64,000 nt of DNA from Hyphomonadaceae bacterium (GTDB lineage: Bacteria > Pseudomonadota > Alphaproteobacteria > Caulobacterales > Hyphomonadaceae): contig CANJIL010000001.1 in the NCBI GenBank assembly GCA_947474455.1, forward strand, positions 186,001 to 250,000, written 5' to 3'. The notes below the pieces were generated by a model that had not been told where the DNA came from, ran no database searches, and was given only the letters and a program-made list of their open reading frames with translations. Both the position numbers and the translations under genes were made by a program. Positions 53,248 through 63,097 of this stretch are shown here, piece after piece. Each line of letters starts with the position of its first letter. Position 1 is the first letter of the stretch.

Positions 53248-53989
53248 GCTGACGTTGGAATACGATGGCGGCGCTTTCGCGGGCTGGCAGCGGCAGGACG
53301 GCGCGCCTTCCGTGCAGCAGGCGCTCGAGGAGGCAGCCGAAGCGCTCGATGGCGCGCCGGTTCAAGTGATCGGCGCCGGGCGGACGGATGCCGGCGTGCA
53401 CGCGACAGGACAGGTCGCCCATCTCGACCTCCGCAAGGAGATCCGGGCGGGCAAGGTGCGGGATGCGCTGAACGCCCATCTGCGGCCGCACGTTATTTCC
53501 GTCCTGGAATCGGAGGACGCTCCGGCCGACTTCCACGCGCGGTTCGACGCGACGGGCCGCAGCTATTTCTATCGCATCAAAAACCGGCGGCCTGAGCTCG
53601 CGCTCGATCGCGGCAGGGCATGGCGGGTCCCCGTGGAACTGGACGTAGACGCGATGCATCGGGCCGCGCAGGTACTGATTGGGCGCCACGATTTCTCGAC
53701 CTTTCGCGACAGCAAGTGTCAGGCTGACACGCCAGTAAAAACACTCGATGCGATCAGCGTTGAGCGACAGAGTGAGGAAATCATCGTGCGCACCACGGCG
53801 CGCTCGTTCCTGCACCGGCAGGTGAGGTCGATCGTTGGCTCGCTTGTCGATGTTGGGCGCGGGCGCGAGTCAGTCGCGTGGATCGCAGAGGTTCTTGCCG
53901 CGGCCGATCGCACGAAATGTGGGCCGGTTGCGCCGGCAGAAGGCCTCTATCTGGCGTCCGTATCCTACGAACCGCGGAAGAATCAGTAG
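53234..53989 (+). CDS. truA: tRNA pseudouridine synthase TruA
   Basis: 251 aa from a TTG inside the previous gene ([20 protein letters not shown]). TruA modifies U38-40 in the tRNA anticodon arm. The catalytic aspartate is Asp52 in [14 protein letters not shown]. Other motifs are [33 protein letters not shown], and [22 protein letters not shown] 14-bp overlap with the GNAT gene and the weak start suggest translational coupling. It converges with tamB, overlapping by 7 bp. Confidence 0.95.
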   Translation: MPRYKLTLEYDGGAFAGWQRQDGAPSVQQALEEAAEALDGAPVQVIGAGRTDAGVHATGQVAHLDLRKEIRAGKVRDALNAHLRPHVISVLESEDAPADFHARFDATGRSYFYRIKNRRPELALDRGRAWRVPVELDVDAMHRAAQVLIGRHDFSTFRDSKCQADTPVKTLDAISVERQSEEIIVRTTARSFLHRQVRSIVGSLVDVGRGRESVAWIAEVLAAADRTKCGPVAPAEGLYLASVSYEPRKNQ

Positions 53990-56900
53990 TCCTTCTTCCA
54001 GCGGACAGCGATCTTCGTGTCGCCATTGGCCTGAGCGGACGAGATGATGGAAAGCTCCTTCCGGGGCTCCCATTCGACTTCTGCGCCGACGCCGCCTGTG
54101 CCCCCTGCGCCCGCCTGCACGTAGACGTCATCCGCGATATACTTCCCGGCTGAGACGGTCGCGATGCCGCCTTCTGCGCCGAAGCTGACGCGGTCGAGCC
54201 CGGTCGCGCGACGAACCAGGCCGACAGGATCGAAGCCCGCCTGGCCGCCAGCCAGCTGTGCAAGGCCCGCCGCGAGCTGCGCGGCCTCGAAGGCCGTGAG
54301 CTCGGCGGCCGATCGGCCGAACAGGACGCGCGCGAGAATTTCGTCTTGCGGCAGCGACGGGGTCGATTCCAGCGTGAATTTGGGTTCGACCGGCGTGCCC
54401 GAGACGCGGACGGTGGCGGTGATGTCGTCGGCGGTTCGCTCGGCGGCGATGTTTATGCGCGCGCTGCGGATCGGACCGCTGAGGCTGATTGTCCCGGTGT
54501 CGAACTGGAAGCGGCGGCCGGCAAGGTCGAGATCGCCGCGCACAAGCCTCGCCGTGCCGTTGATCACCGGATCGGAGACCGGGCCGGTGATGCGGAAGTC
54601 GGCTGACCATTCCGTGTCGAGACCGCGTCCGAATACCACTATGCGGCGCGGCGCCGTGACCTTGAGATCGAGCTGCATGGGACGCTGCCATGGCGTCGAT
54701 GACGCCGGCGCAACACCACCTTGATCGGGGAAGTTGACGCGGCGGATGCCAGCGATGGTGGGAATGGCCGCCGCCGCCGGCTGTTCGATCGAAATCCTCG
54801 CCTGTGAGACCGTCAGTTCGCCCGTTACGCGGATCGCCTCGGCGTCAAGCGTGACGGCGCCGCTGCCGGACGCGACGGCCATGCGATCGTCGCGGCCCAG
54901 CGCGCGCAGGTTGGTGGCGGAGAAGTTGATGCCGCCGCTGATGGCGCCGCCCCAGCGTATGCTTCCATCTGCCGTGAGCTGGCCGCCCTTGCCATCTGTT
55001 GCAGTGACGCTGGTGAATCGCGCCTGGTTGTCGTCAAAGTCGCCGCGCGCCGTGATGTCGCGAAGGCTCAGTCCCGTCTCGCCATGGTCGTAGGCGCCTT
55101 CGGCGACATTGAAGCCGCCTGACAAATTCGGCCGTGACAATGTTCCGGCGACGCGCACACTGGCCTGCAACCGGCCGCGCAGTGATTGATCCTGAGGCCC
55201 GAACAATGCCCACAGCTGCTCGGCCCTTCCGGTGAGATCAAGCTGGGCCGAGAGCGGCGTTGTCGTGTTCGGATGGATATTCAAGCCATCTCCAACGACC
55301 ATTTCTTCGCGCGAACTTGCAGCCAGCTTGAAGCCCTGACCTTCGCCTTGCGCCGCGGCGGTCAGTACGCCATTCCGCAGCTGACCTGTGAAGTGGAGCG
55401 AGACCGGATCGGCCGTCACACCGACAGGATTGGCGTTGGCGATGGCGAGGTTGAAGTCGCCGGTCGCAACACCGGCCGTGTTGGCGAATGTCAGCGAGCC
55501 GGTCAACTCGCCGTTGACCGGTGTGATGCGGGCAAGACGCGACAGGCCGTGCAGGTTGATGCCAGACAGCTGGAGGTCGGCTGTCGCGCGATCTTCGCGG
55601 GACGCAAGTCTCGCGCCGATCTGGCCGCGGAACGCCGCAAGGTGCGCATCAAGGCTCCATCCGCTGGCACTGTACGTCCACAGCGCTGGGCGCGATGTGC
55701 TGACTGGCAGTTGGTCGATCGCGCCATCGAGCGTGGCCTCGCCGGACCAGGCGTCAGCAGCGCGCACAGCCGTCGTGTTGAACGCGACATCGATCGGCGC
55801 GCCAAGCATGCCCTTGGCGCGGACCTTGAGAACGGCGTTGTCGTTTGATGCGTCCGCGTCGAATGTCAGAAGATCGACGCGCATCAGGCCGCTACGCAGA
55901 TTGGCAAGTTCGCCGCTGACATCCACGACGAGCTCTTCGCCGAGCGACATATTGCCTTTCGCCGTCAGCGTGCCGCGCTCGAGACCGGCAATGCCGGCAA
56001 GCGGACCGAAAGCGTCGAAGGTCGCGGAGAAGGCGCCATCGGCATAGACGAGGCGCTGAGCGTTGAGGCGCAGCTCGCCCAGACTGGCGCGGAGATTGAT
56101 AACGCGCATGTCGCCATTGCCGGCCTGGATGCGGCCGTTCGCGAGGAAAGCCCGTTGGCCAGACGCGCCACGCAGTGCGAAGTCGCCCGCGATTGCCTCG
56201 CCCAGCCGCGCATCGATCTCACCGGCTAGGCCCTCAATCGTGAGCCCAGCGGCAGTAACCGCGCCGTCAGTCAGTCGGATAGCGATGATCGGCGTCTTCG
56301 TGTTGCCCGTGACGTCCGCGGCGAAGTCGAGCGCGCCGATCGAGGCGCCGGAAAGATCGAGCGCGCGGGTCAGCTGTCCCTCGGCGCGAGCGTGGATCGC
56401 GCCGTCGTCGGCGACCCGACCGCTCAGGTCGGCGCGTATGCCTGCTCCGGCAATGGAGCCGGATTCAACAATGAGGCGCCCATCGCTGAAGACAGCAGAC
56501 AGCCGCATGCGGGGTTCTGCTCCGGCAAGTTGCGAAAGCACGGCGATCGGGGATGAGACTTCGCGACCCTGCGCGTCTGCCGTGATGCGGATGGGCTTGT
56601 TGTATCCACCACGGTTCACGCTCCACTCGCTGCGCGCTGATCCTGTGAGCGGCGCCACGTCGGCAAGACTGGCAAAGCGGGCCGTGCCGCGGAACGTCAT
56701 CCCGCCATCGCGGATGCGGTAGACGCCACGCGCCGAGACGTCGCCGGGAGCGCCACGCAAAACGCTCCGGTAGATCTCAACGATCTCCGTCCGCAAGTTC
56801 ACCTCGCCACGTGTCGCGGCTGTGTAGCGGGCAGGGCGAAGATCGCGCAGTGCGTCGACGCGGCCATTGTCGATGATTGCCGCGGACGTCTCCCAGGAGA

Positions 56901-58128
56901 TCACCGAACCATCCTTGGCCACCGTGATGGGTGCGGCGATGCGCGAAGCGCGACCGGAGGGCCAGACGATGTTCGTCGCCGTGACGTCGCCTTTCCACGT
57001 GAAATCCCCAAGGCTACTGAGCGCGAGTTCGCCATCCGCATCGACCTTCCCGGCAATCGGCGGGGCCACCAACGCGAGGTCGAGTCCGGTTGTCGCCAGG
57101 CGCAGAGGGCCGGCGAGCGCCCATGTTTCGAAATCAACTGTCGCCGCAAGATCGATCACGCCCGCAGGCGCAACGAGCTGTAGCAAGGCGGGCGACCGCT
57201 TGAGGTTGGCAAGTGCGGTCTGCCCGGAAAGTTTCACCGTGCCGCCCGCACGCTCGGTCAGCGGCGACAGCAGCGGCCAGAGGTCGGCGGCGACCTTCGC
57301 GGTGAGCGTCGCGCTGGAAGCGTTGCGCGAAACGTCAAAGCTCGCCGCCTGTTCGCCGCCAAAGCTCAAACGTGCACCGCCGGAGAACTGCGCCAGCGTG
57401 CCGTCGACGCGGCCTTCGAACGCGACGGCCTTGTCCGGCGGTCCCTGCACCAGTGTAGAGATCAGCCCAGCGGCCGGGCCAGCGACGGTTGCCGCGCCCT
57501 TCAGTGCGCCGGTGGTCGACCATTCGGCTGTGATGTCGGCCCGATCCGCGGGACCAGAAACCGGCGAGAGCGTCAGTTTCGCAAAGCCCGAGGCATCGCG
57601 CCGGCGCGCCGCGCCCGCGGCAAACCGGTAATGGGCATCCAAGCCCGTGACGTCCCCGGCAATATGCAAGTCGTCGATCGTGGCTTCGTCCAGGTTCAGT
57701 CCGATCTCCAGGGCGGATCCTTCCTCGGGCGGCGCCGTCACATGCGGCGCGCGCAGCACGTCGACGGTCTCGATCTTGACCTTGCTGATCTCGAGTTCGC
57801 CCGCGAAGAGCGCGGTTGGCGTCCATTCGATGCGCGCATTCTTCGCCCGCAGCCAGACGCCATCGTCGTCTACCAGCGCGATGTCTCCTATGCTTGCAGC
57901 TTCCAGCGGGTCGCCCTTCAGGCCCTGAACGCGAATCGTGCCGAGCGGCCCAAGTTTTCGGCCGTCGATCTGGGAGGCGATGAAGGCGCGGCCGCTGTCG
58001 CTGGTGATCCAAAAGCGCAGTCCAACCGCCGCCGCGGTCAGCGCGAACGCCGCGATGACAACGCTAAGCGCCATCCGCAGCCAGAGCGGCAATTTCCTGC
58101 GACGGGGTTTTGTTTCCGCTGTGTCCAT
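53983..58128 (-). CDS. tamB: TamB, translocation and assembly module subunit
   Basis: 1381 aa, very large, with a single N-terminal membrane helix ([22 protein letters not shown], about 15-36) and a long beta-rich AsmA/TamB-like body (repeated [12 protein letters not shown]-type strands) spanning the periplasm. The C-terminal DUF490/TamB domain has [20 protein letters not shown]-like [36 protein letters not shown] and [10 protein letters not shown]. TamB bridges the inner membrane to TamA and is linked to lipid transport and outer-membrane assembly. It starts at the last base of tamA (58128), so the two are coupled. Confidence 0.93.
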   Translation of the reverse strand: MDTAETKPRRRKLPLWLRMALSVVIAAFALTAAAVGLRFWITSDSGRAFIASQIDGRKLGPLGTIRVQGLKGDPLEAASIGDIALVDDDGVWLRAKNARIEWTPTALFAGELEISKVKIETVDVLRAPHVTAPPEEGSALEIGLNLDEATIDDLHIAGDVTGLDAHYRFAAGAARRRDASGFAKLTLSPVSGPADRADITAEWSTTGALKGAATVAGPAAGLISTLVQGPPDKAVAFEGRVDGTLAQFSGGARLSFGGEQAASFDVSRNASSATLTAKVAADLWPLLSPLTERAGGTVKLSGQTALANLKRSPALLQLVAPAGVIDLAATVDFETWALAGPLRLATTGLDLALVAPPIAGKVDADGELALSSLGDFTWKGDVTATNIVWPSGRASRIAAPITVAKDGSVISWETSAAIIDNGRVDALRDLRPARYTAATRGEVNLRTEIVEIYRSVLRGAPGDVSARGVYRIRDGGMTFRGTARFASLADVAPLTGSARSEWSVNRGGYNKPIRITADAQGREVSSPIAVLSQLAGAEPRMRLSAVFSDGRLIVESGSIAGAGIRADLSGRVADDGAIHARAEGQLTRALDLSGASIGALDFAADVTGNTKTPIIAIRLTDGAVTAAGLTIEGLAGEIDARLGEAIAGDFALRGASGQRAFLANGRIQAGNGDMRVINLRASLGELRLNAQRLVYADGAFSATFDAFGPLAGIAGLERGTLTAKGNMSLGEELVVDVSGELANLRSGLMRVDLLTFDADASNDNAVLKVRAKGMLGAPIDVAFNTTAVRAADAWSGEATLDGAIDQLPVSTSRPALWTYSASGWSLDAHLAAFRGQIGARLASREDRATADLQLSGINLHGLSRLARITPVNGELTGSLTFANTAGVATGDFNLAIANANPVGVTADPVSLHFTGQLRNGVLTAAAQGEGQGFKLAASSREEMVVGDGLNIHPNTTTPLSAQLDLTGRAEQLWALFGPQDQSLRGRLQASVRVAGTLSRPNLSGGFNVAEGAYDHGETGLSLRDITARGDFDDNQARFTSVTATDGKGGQLTADGSIRWGGAISGGINFSATNLRALGRDDRMAVASGSGAVTLDAEAIRVTGELTVSQARISIEQPAAAAIPTIAGIRRVNFPDQGGVAPASSTPWQRPMQLDLKVTAPRRIVVFGRGLDTEWSADFRITGPVSDPVINGTARLVRGDLDLAGRRFQFDTGTISLSGPIRSARINIAAERTADDITATVRVSGTPVEPKFTLESTPSLPQDEILARVLFGRSAAELTAFEAAQLAAGLAQLAGGQAGFDPVGLVRRATGLDRVSFGAEGGIATVSAGKYIADDVYVQAGAGGTGGVGAEVEWEPRKELSIISSAQANGDTKIAVRWKKDY

Positions 58129-59957
58129 CAGAAGGCCTGCCCGATGGAGATATAGATCTGGAAGTCAGCGTCACCGTCCTTTTTGTTCAGGGGAACTGCA
58201 ATGTCCGCCCGCAGCGGGCCGAAGCCGGTGTAGTAGCGAACGCCGGCGCCAGCGCCAAAGCTCATGCTGTCGATCGGCGGCTCGACGTTCGAACCCGCGG
58301 CGCCAGCGTCGACAAAAGCAGCGTAGCCGAGTGTGTCGGTGGCGCGATAACGCATTTCCGCGCTCATTTCGATCAGTGAGCGGCCGCCGACGAGCTGGCC
58401 CGTGCGATCGCGCGGCGAGATGGACTGGTATTCATAGCCGCGCACTGAACCGCCGCCGCCGGCGAAGAACAAACGATCCGGCGGTGCGCCGTTCGGGCCA
58501 ACGATGGTGCCGATACGTCCGCGCAGAGCGCCGACGAAATCGCCTTCAGTCCCGAAGTCGGAATAGATGCTGGCTTCGGCGCTGATCTTGCCAAAAGCGA
58601 TGTTGGTATCGCCGTAGGTGAGGCCCGGCTCGATGCCGACGCGTGCGCGCACACCATTGACCGGATCGAGGATGTCGCGAACGCCGACATACTCGGCCGT
58701 GCCTGATCCCGTCAGTAGGTAGACGTCGCGGCGATCTCCGCCGAGCGCCTTGGCCTGCGAATCGAGAATGCTGGCGAAGCCTGCTTCGACGCCCAAGGCG
58801 GCGCGCAGGCGCGGCGTGAGCTGTTCTTCCAGCGTCGCATGCACGTTCGCGCCGGATTGATCGAACGCATCGGTCTCGAAGTCCTCGATCTCCGCGCCGA
58901 CCTCGAGGATGCGGCCATACTTGCCGATGTGCGGCAGGCGATAGGACGCGCCGGCGCGCCGCTGCAGCGTCGCGACCTGCGCGGAGAGCGTGAGCGAGTC
59001 GCCCCAACCGCTGTAGTTGCGCAGCTCCCACTCGCCATCGACTCCGGCGCCTTCGCTGGTGGACGCAGATGCGCCAAGCGCGATCGTACGACGTTCGCGT
59101 TCGCGCAGCTCCACGATGACATCGCGCGGCCCGGCCGATGGGGCGGCGGCTGGCGGGTCCGCGCTGAGCTCTACGGTGGCTGAATCGAACAGGCCGGTCT
59201 CAGCAAGGCGAACGCGGAACTCGTCTAGCTTGGCGGGCGTGTATCGCTCATTGGCGCCCCAGGGCCGAAGGTTCTCGATAAACTGCTGCTTGGTCGCATC
59301 CAGCCCGGCGATGTTGAGCTTGCCGAACGAGGCGCGAAGGCCGGGTCTTAGCTTGAAGGTGATCTCGACTTCGCCCGTCGCCGCATCCGCCAGCGCATCG
59401 ACGGGATCAGCCTTCACATCTGGATAGCCGGCATTGCGCAAGCGAGCGATGAGCGCATCGCCTGTTTCGATCACAGGCTGCGCACGGGCGGGGACGCCGG
59501 GATCGAACGGCGAGAGCAGCGTGTCGAGTTCCATGCGCGTGGTCTCGTCGGGCGTTGCATCGAGATAGTCGATCCGCGCGGACGAATAGATGAACAGCGG
59601 CCCAGGCCTCACGTTGACGGCCCGTGTGAACGTGTCGACGCCGGCCGCAACCGGCTCGGCTTCTGCCTGGTAGTATCCTTCGGACTCAAGGAAGGTCGCG
59701 ACGAAGCCTGCGGTGCGTTCGGCCTGGCGGCGCGCTTCGAACAGCGTCGTCGGCGCGGGCTCTTCGCGCTGGATCTCCTTGAGGCTGTCCACAAGCTTGT
59801 CGGGAGTACCGTAAATCGCAACGCGACCCGCCTTGCCATTCCCCTCTTGCGCGAAGGCGGCCGGAGCGAAACAGGCGCACAGGCTAAGCGCCAGGACCCA
59901 GAGGACCCGGACGGTTCGACCTGCATGTCGTCCGCCGAACGCCATTGACACACTCAT
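58128..59957 (-). CDS. tamA: TamA, outer-membrane assembly factor
   Basis: 609 aa of the BamA/TamA (Omp85) family. Signal region MSVSMAFGGRHAGRTVRVLW then LALSLCACFAPAAFAQ. Three POTRA-like repeats in the first half (e.g. TPDKLVDSLKEIQREEP, GYPDVKADPVDALADAATG, LRPGLRASFGKLNIAGLDA) and a C-terminal 16-strand barrel with FFAGGGGSVRGYEYQ (the Omp85 VRGY motif) ending YISIGQAF. It helps insert autotransporters and other proteins. It overlaps tamB by one base. A nearby ATG a few codons later (MAFGGRH) is an alternative start. Confidence 0.93.
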   Translation of the reverse strand: MSVSMAFGGRHAGRTVRVLWVLALSLCACFAPAAFAQEGNGKAGRVAIYGTPDKLVDSLKEIQREEPAPTTLFEARRQAERTAGFVATFLESEGYYQAEAEPVAAGVDTFTRAVNVRPGPLFIYSSARIDYLDATPDETTRMELDTLLSPFDPGVPARAQPVIETGDALIARLRNAGYPDVKADPVDALADAATGEVEITFKLRPGLRASFGKLNIAGLDATKQQFIENLRPWGANERYTPAKLDEFRVRLAETGLFDSATVELSADPPAAAPSAGPRDVIVELRERERRTIALGASASTSEGAGVDGEWELRNYSGWGDSLTLSAQVATLQRRAGASYRLPHIGKYGRILEVGAEIEDFETDAFDQSGANVHATLEEQLTPRLRAALGVEAGFASILDSQAKALGGDRRDVYLLTGSGTAEYVGVRDILDPVNGVRARVGIEPGLTYGDTNIAFGKISAEASIYSDFGTEGDFVGALRGRIGTIVGPNGAPPDRLFFAGGGGSVRGYEYQSISPRDRTGQLVGGRSLIEMSAEMRYRATDTLGYAAFVDAGAAGSNVEPPIDSMSFGAGAGVRYYTGFGPLRADIAVPLNKKDGDADFQIYISIGQAF

Positions 59958-60097
59958 CGCCGTCGCCGGCGTTCACATAGTTTATCGCTGCGCAGGCGAC
60001 AGGTTTCGCGAAGCAAGCATTACGCCGCGGCGGGTTCATGGCGATGCGGGATTCACCATGTGGCGGGTGAGGTCGCGCCGGGTCTTCTCGCCAATGC

Positions 60098-61246
60098 TCA
60101 GGCCGCGGCGAAATAGCTGGCCAGAAGGCGATAATATATCCGGCAAAGCGTTTCGATTTCGTCGACCAGAATGCACTCATCCACCTTGTGCGCCATTTCG
60201 TTCCGTACACCGAGTTCCGCGACAGGGCAGACATCCTTGATGTAGCGGGCATCCGACGTGCCGCCGCCGGTCGTGAGCTGCGGTTCTCGACCTGTCTCGG
60301 CCTTCACCGCGCTGACGATCAGATCGGTAAGCTTACCTGGCTTGGTGTAGAACGCCTCGCCCGTCACGCGCTGCTCGACGCTGACGGTCACCCCCTTCTC
60401 GGTGGTGCTGATCAGGTCGGCGATACGCGCCATCAGAACGGCGCCGGTATGTTTGGGGTTGAACCGGATGTTGAACTTGGCGGTAGCGGCCGCCGGTATG
60501 ACGTTGTGCGCCGGGTTGCCCACGTCGATGGTCGTGATCTCAAGGTTAGACGGCTGGAAGCCGGGACTACCGTCGTCGAGCTTCATTGCGCGCAGTTTAG
60601 CTAGCGCGTCAAGCAGCACCGGCATCGGGTTGGCGGACTTTTCCGGGTAGGCCGCATGGCCTTGCTTACCGACCGCCTTCACCACCGCGTTGAGCGATCC
60701 GCGTCGCCCGTTCTTGACGATGTCCGCGATCACGTCTTCCGACGTGGGTTCGCCCACGATGCAATGGTCTATCACCTCGCCCTCCGCGATCACAGCGGGC
60801 AGCAGGCGGCGGGTTCCATGGAGGCCTGGGCCCTCCTCATCGCCTGTGATCAGCAGCGAGATCGACCCCGGCGGAGCGCCATGATCCGCTAGATAGCGCG
60901 CCGCCGCCGAGACGAACGCCGCGATCGCGCCCTTCATGTCGGAAGATCCGCGCCCGTAAAGCACGCCGCCGCGGATCTCCGCGCCGAACGGGTCGACCGT
61001 CCAGCCCGCGGCGTCGCCCACTGGCACGACGTCCGTATGGCCCGCGAAACAGAAATTGGGAGAGGCTCCCCCGAGCCGGGCGTAGAGGTTGTCCACTCCC
61101 TCGAAATGATAGCGCCTGGTCCGGAACCCCAGTGATTCGAGGGCGTCGGCCAACACATCCTGCGCGCCGTCGTGGCAGGGGGTCACCGTGGGTTGGCGGA
61201 TCAGGGCCTGGGTCAGCGCTACCGGGTCGTGCGTGAAATCGTTCAT
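60098..61246 (-). CDS. dapE: Succinyl-diaminopimelate desuccinylase DapE
   Basis: 382 aa, an M20-family zinc hydrolase that makes LL-diaminopimelate for lysine and peptidoglycan. Metal-ligand motifs: FAGHTDVVPVGDAAGW (His/Asp), GRGSSDMKGAIAAFVSAA (catalytic Asp and bridging Asp), DEEGPGLHGT (catalytic Glu and Glu ligand), then VGEPTSEDVIAD and the last His in GVRNEMAHKVDECI. The dimerisation lid lies between about 180 and 290. Start MNDFTHDPVALTQALIRQP. Stands alone, 140 bp after the tamA start. Confidence 0.96.
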   Translation of the reverse strand: MNDFTHDPVALTQALIRQPTVTPCHDGAQDVLADALESLGFRTRRYHFEGVDNLYARLGGASPNFCFAGHTDVVPVGDAAGWTVDPFGAEIRGGVLYGRGSSDMKGAIAAFVSAAARYLADHGAPPGSISLLITGDEEGPGLHGTRRLLPAVIAEGEVIDHCIVGEPTSEDVIADIVKNGRRGSLNAVVKAVGKQGHAAYPEKSANPMPVLLDALAKLRAMKLDDGSPGFQPSNLEITTIDVGNPAHNVIPAAATAKFNIRFNPKHTGAVLMARIADLISTTEKGVTVSVEQRVTGEAFYTKPGKLTDLIVSAVKAETGREPQLTTGGGTSDARYIKDVCPVAELGVRNEMAHKVDECILVDEIETLCRIYYRLLASYFAAA

Positions 61247-61318
61247 GGCGGGGGTTTAGCGCGGCCCGGTAGTGCTGGGAAGGAAGACCCCGATGTTCAG
61301 TCGCTGAGCGGGTAATAC

Positions 61319-61348
61319 TTGCCTCGCGCCCTTATACGCCGGTATTAG
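61319..61348 (+). promoter_or_regulatory. Possible promoter of the OmpA-like gene
   Basis: TTGCCT (61319-61324) and TATTAG (61343-61348) are separated by 18 nt, about 50 nt before the ATG at 61400. The pair fits a sigma70-type promoter loosely (4-5 of 6 matches in each box). Prediction only. Confidence 0.35.
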
Positions 61349-61399
61349 TTTGGGTGAGCATCCGGCCCGGAAAACACGCGGCTGGGGATCGAGGAGAAG

Positions 61400-62818
61400 A
61401 TGGGCCAGACTCCCAGCTTCAGCGATCATTTCACCAGACGCCCCGCGCTGGGAGCGAATGGCGTCTCTGTGCCCGGAGGCCGGCCGGATCGTTTCAAGGA
61501 AAAGGCGGAGCGAGCTGTCGCCAAGAAAGCCGCTCTCGCGCCAGCCATCCAGCCGAAACCCACCCTCGCTCCGGCGTCCACTGCAGCCAAGATCGAAGCG
61601 CCTCGGGACGCTTTCGCCCCTCGGCCTGCCGAGGCGCCGCGCCAGAATATGTTCACGCGGCCCCGGCCTGCGACGTCTGCAAAAGGCTTCGCGAAGCCGG
61701 CGCCTGTCCCCGCGCCGCGTCCGCCCGAGCCCAAACCGCCTGAACTGAAGAAGGCCGGCCTTCGCGTGGTCCCCTCCCACCCCGCCATCGCTTCGCTCGA
61801 CAGCGAACCGGTCGAGGTGAAGTACCAGGACCTCAAGCGCGAGGAAGAAGCGCGGCGGAAATGGATGGCGAAATCGTCCTCGCTCGTGCTGGTGAATGGC
61901 GGCTCTTCAGCGGCGGCCGATGTCATCGACAGGCCGCCGCCCGCGAGCACCGACAAACCAGCAGCCAAGCCTTCTTCAGTCACGCCCCCGCCTCTGGATA
62001 TTCCCCCGCCGAAGGCGCATTCGGGTGATGGAGGCGGTGGCGGAGCGCCAGTCGTTGCGGCGGCGCGCGAGCGGGCGTTTACGCAGGACGATCTCGTCGG
62101 CGTCGTGTTCGGCGTTGCTATGCTTGCGCTGTTGCTGCTGTGGATCATGCGGGGCAGGCCGGAAGAGCAGGGCGATGATCGCATGCTCGGCATCCAGTCC
62201 GCCTCGACCGAGCCACTGGCGGCGGCGCCTCCGCCGCCAGCGCCACTGGTTGATCCGTTCGGCGATGCACCTGTCAATTTGAAGCCCACCGGTCCGATTC
62301 CCGATGCGACGCCGGCCGATACGAACACTGGCGTGCTGGAAGCTATGCCCGCCCCGGCGCCGCCGGTGGCGCCCAAGGTCGCAGCGCCTGCGGTCGCTGC
62401 GGTCCCGGCTGCTGCGCCGATGGCGACCGCCGATCGCACGATGCGCGCGTGGTTCTGCACAGCAGGCAGCGCGCTCACGCCGGGAACGAAAGCGGCGATC
62501 GAGCGCGAGATGTCGGACTTCAAGGCGGCGTTCGCCGGCAAGGAGCTGGTCGTTCGCGGCTATGCCGATACGCGCGGGTCGAACGTCTACAACGCGGCGC
62601 TCAGCGGCGAGCGGGCGAATGTTGTCGCTGACTTCCTGCGCGCGAACGGGTTGACCGTCACGGAGGCGCGTGGGCTGGGCGAACTCGAAGGGCTCGCCGA
62701 CAACCAGAACTGCGCCAATCAGCGGCGCGTCGATGTCTTCGTCAAAGGCGGCCCCGGCGAAACCCCAAGCCGCGCCTGCGCACCGGAGCCCAGGGATGAA
62801 GAACTGATCTGCCGATAG
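61400..62818 (+). CDS. OmpA-family protein with long disordered N-terminus
   Basis: 472 aa. Residues 1-225 are Pro/Ala/Lys-rich and look disordered (e.g. KPAPVPAPRPPEPKPPELKK) with no signal peptide. One membrane helix follows (LVGVVFGVAMLALLLLWIM, about 231-250). After another Pro/Ala linker comes an OmpA-like peptidoglycan-binding domain (about 350-455): VVRGYADTRGSNVYNAALSG, ERANVVADFLRANGL and NCANQRRVDVFV. The topology suggests a cytoplasmic N-terminal arm and a periplasmic wall-binding domain, as in inner-membrane OmpA proteins such as MotB-like anchors. Confidence 0.85.
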   Translation: MGQTPSFSDHFTRRPALGANGVSVPGGRPDRFKEKAERAVAKKAALAPAIQPKPTLAPASTAAKIEAPRDAFAPRPAEAPRQNMFTRPRPATSAKGFAKPAPVPAPRPPEPKPPELKKAGLRVVPSHPAIASLDSEPVEVKYQDLKREEEARRKWMAKSSSLVLVNGGSSAAADVIDRPPPASTDKPAAKPSSVTPPPLDIPPPKAHSGDGGGGGAPVVAAARERAFTQDDLVGVVFGVAMLALLLLWIMRGRPEEQGDDRMLGIQSASTEPLAAAPPPPAPLVDPFGDAPVNLKPTGPIPDATPADTNTGVLEAMPAPAPPVAPKVAAPAVAAVPAAAPMATADRTMRAWFCTAGSALTPGTKAAIEREMSDFKAAFAGKELVVRGYADTRGSNVYNAALSGERANVVADFLRANGLTVTEARGLGELEGLADNQNCANQRRVDVFVKGGPGETPSRACAPEPRDEELICR

Positions 62819-62930
62819 GGCGTGCGGATCTGTTCCCGCTGGTGGCGGGTTTCTGATTTTGGAATTGCGCGCGGTTGCCCTGAGCCGCCGCGTTTGCTGT
62901 TGGTGTGCACCTATCCCACGTCGATGCTGC

Positions 62931-63063
62931 GGATCGACCCCAGACGAAAGCTGGGGTCCAGGACCACAAATGTTGATGCGCCTGGCACGAGGGCATGAGC
63001 ACTTATGCCCCTGGGTTCCCGCTCTTCGCCATCCACGCTTCGGCGGGAATGACGGTGATGGGG
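62931..63063. repeat. Alphaproteobacterial intergenic palindromic repeat
   Basis: Two hairpins in tandem. GACCCCAG (62936-62943) with CTGGGGTC (62951-62958) is a perfect 8-bp stem. TTCCCGC (63016-63022) with GCGGGAA (63043-63049) is a 7-bp stem followed by TGACG. This arrangement (GGGTCC... TTCCCGC... GCGGGAATGACG) matches the short intergenic repeats scattered through many alphaproteobacterial genomes. Confidence 0.75.
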
Positions 63064-63097
63064 GAGGCGTGTTGTCATCAGGCTTTGGAGCTTCAGC

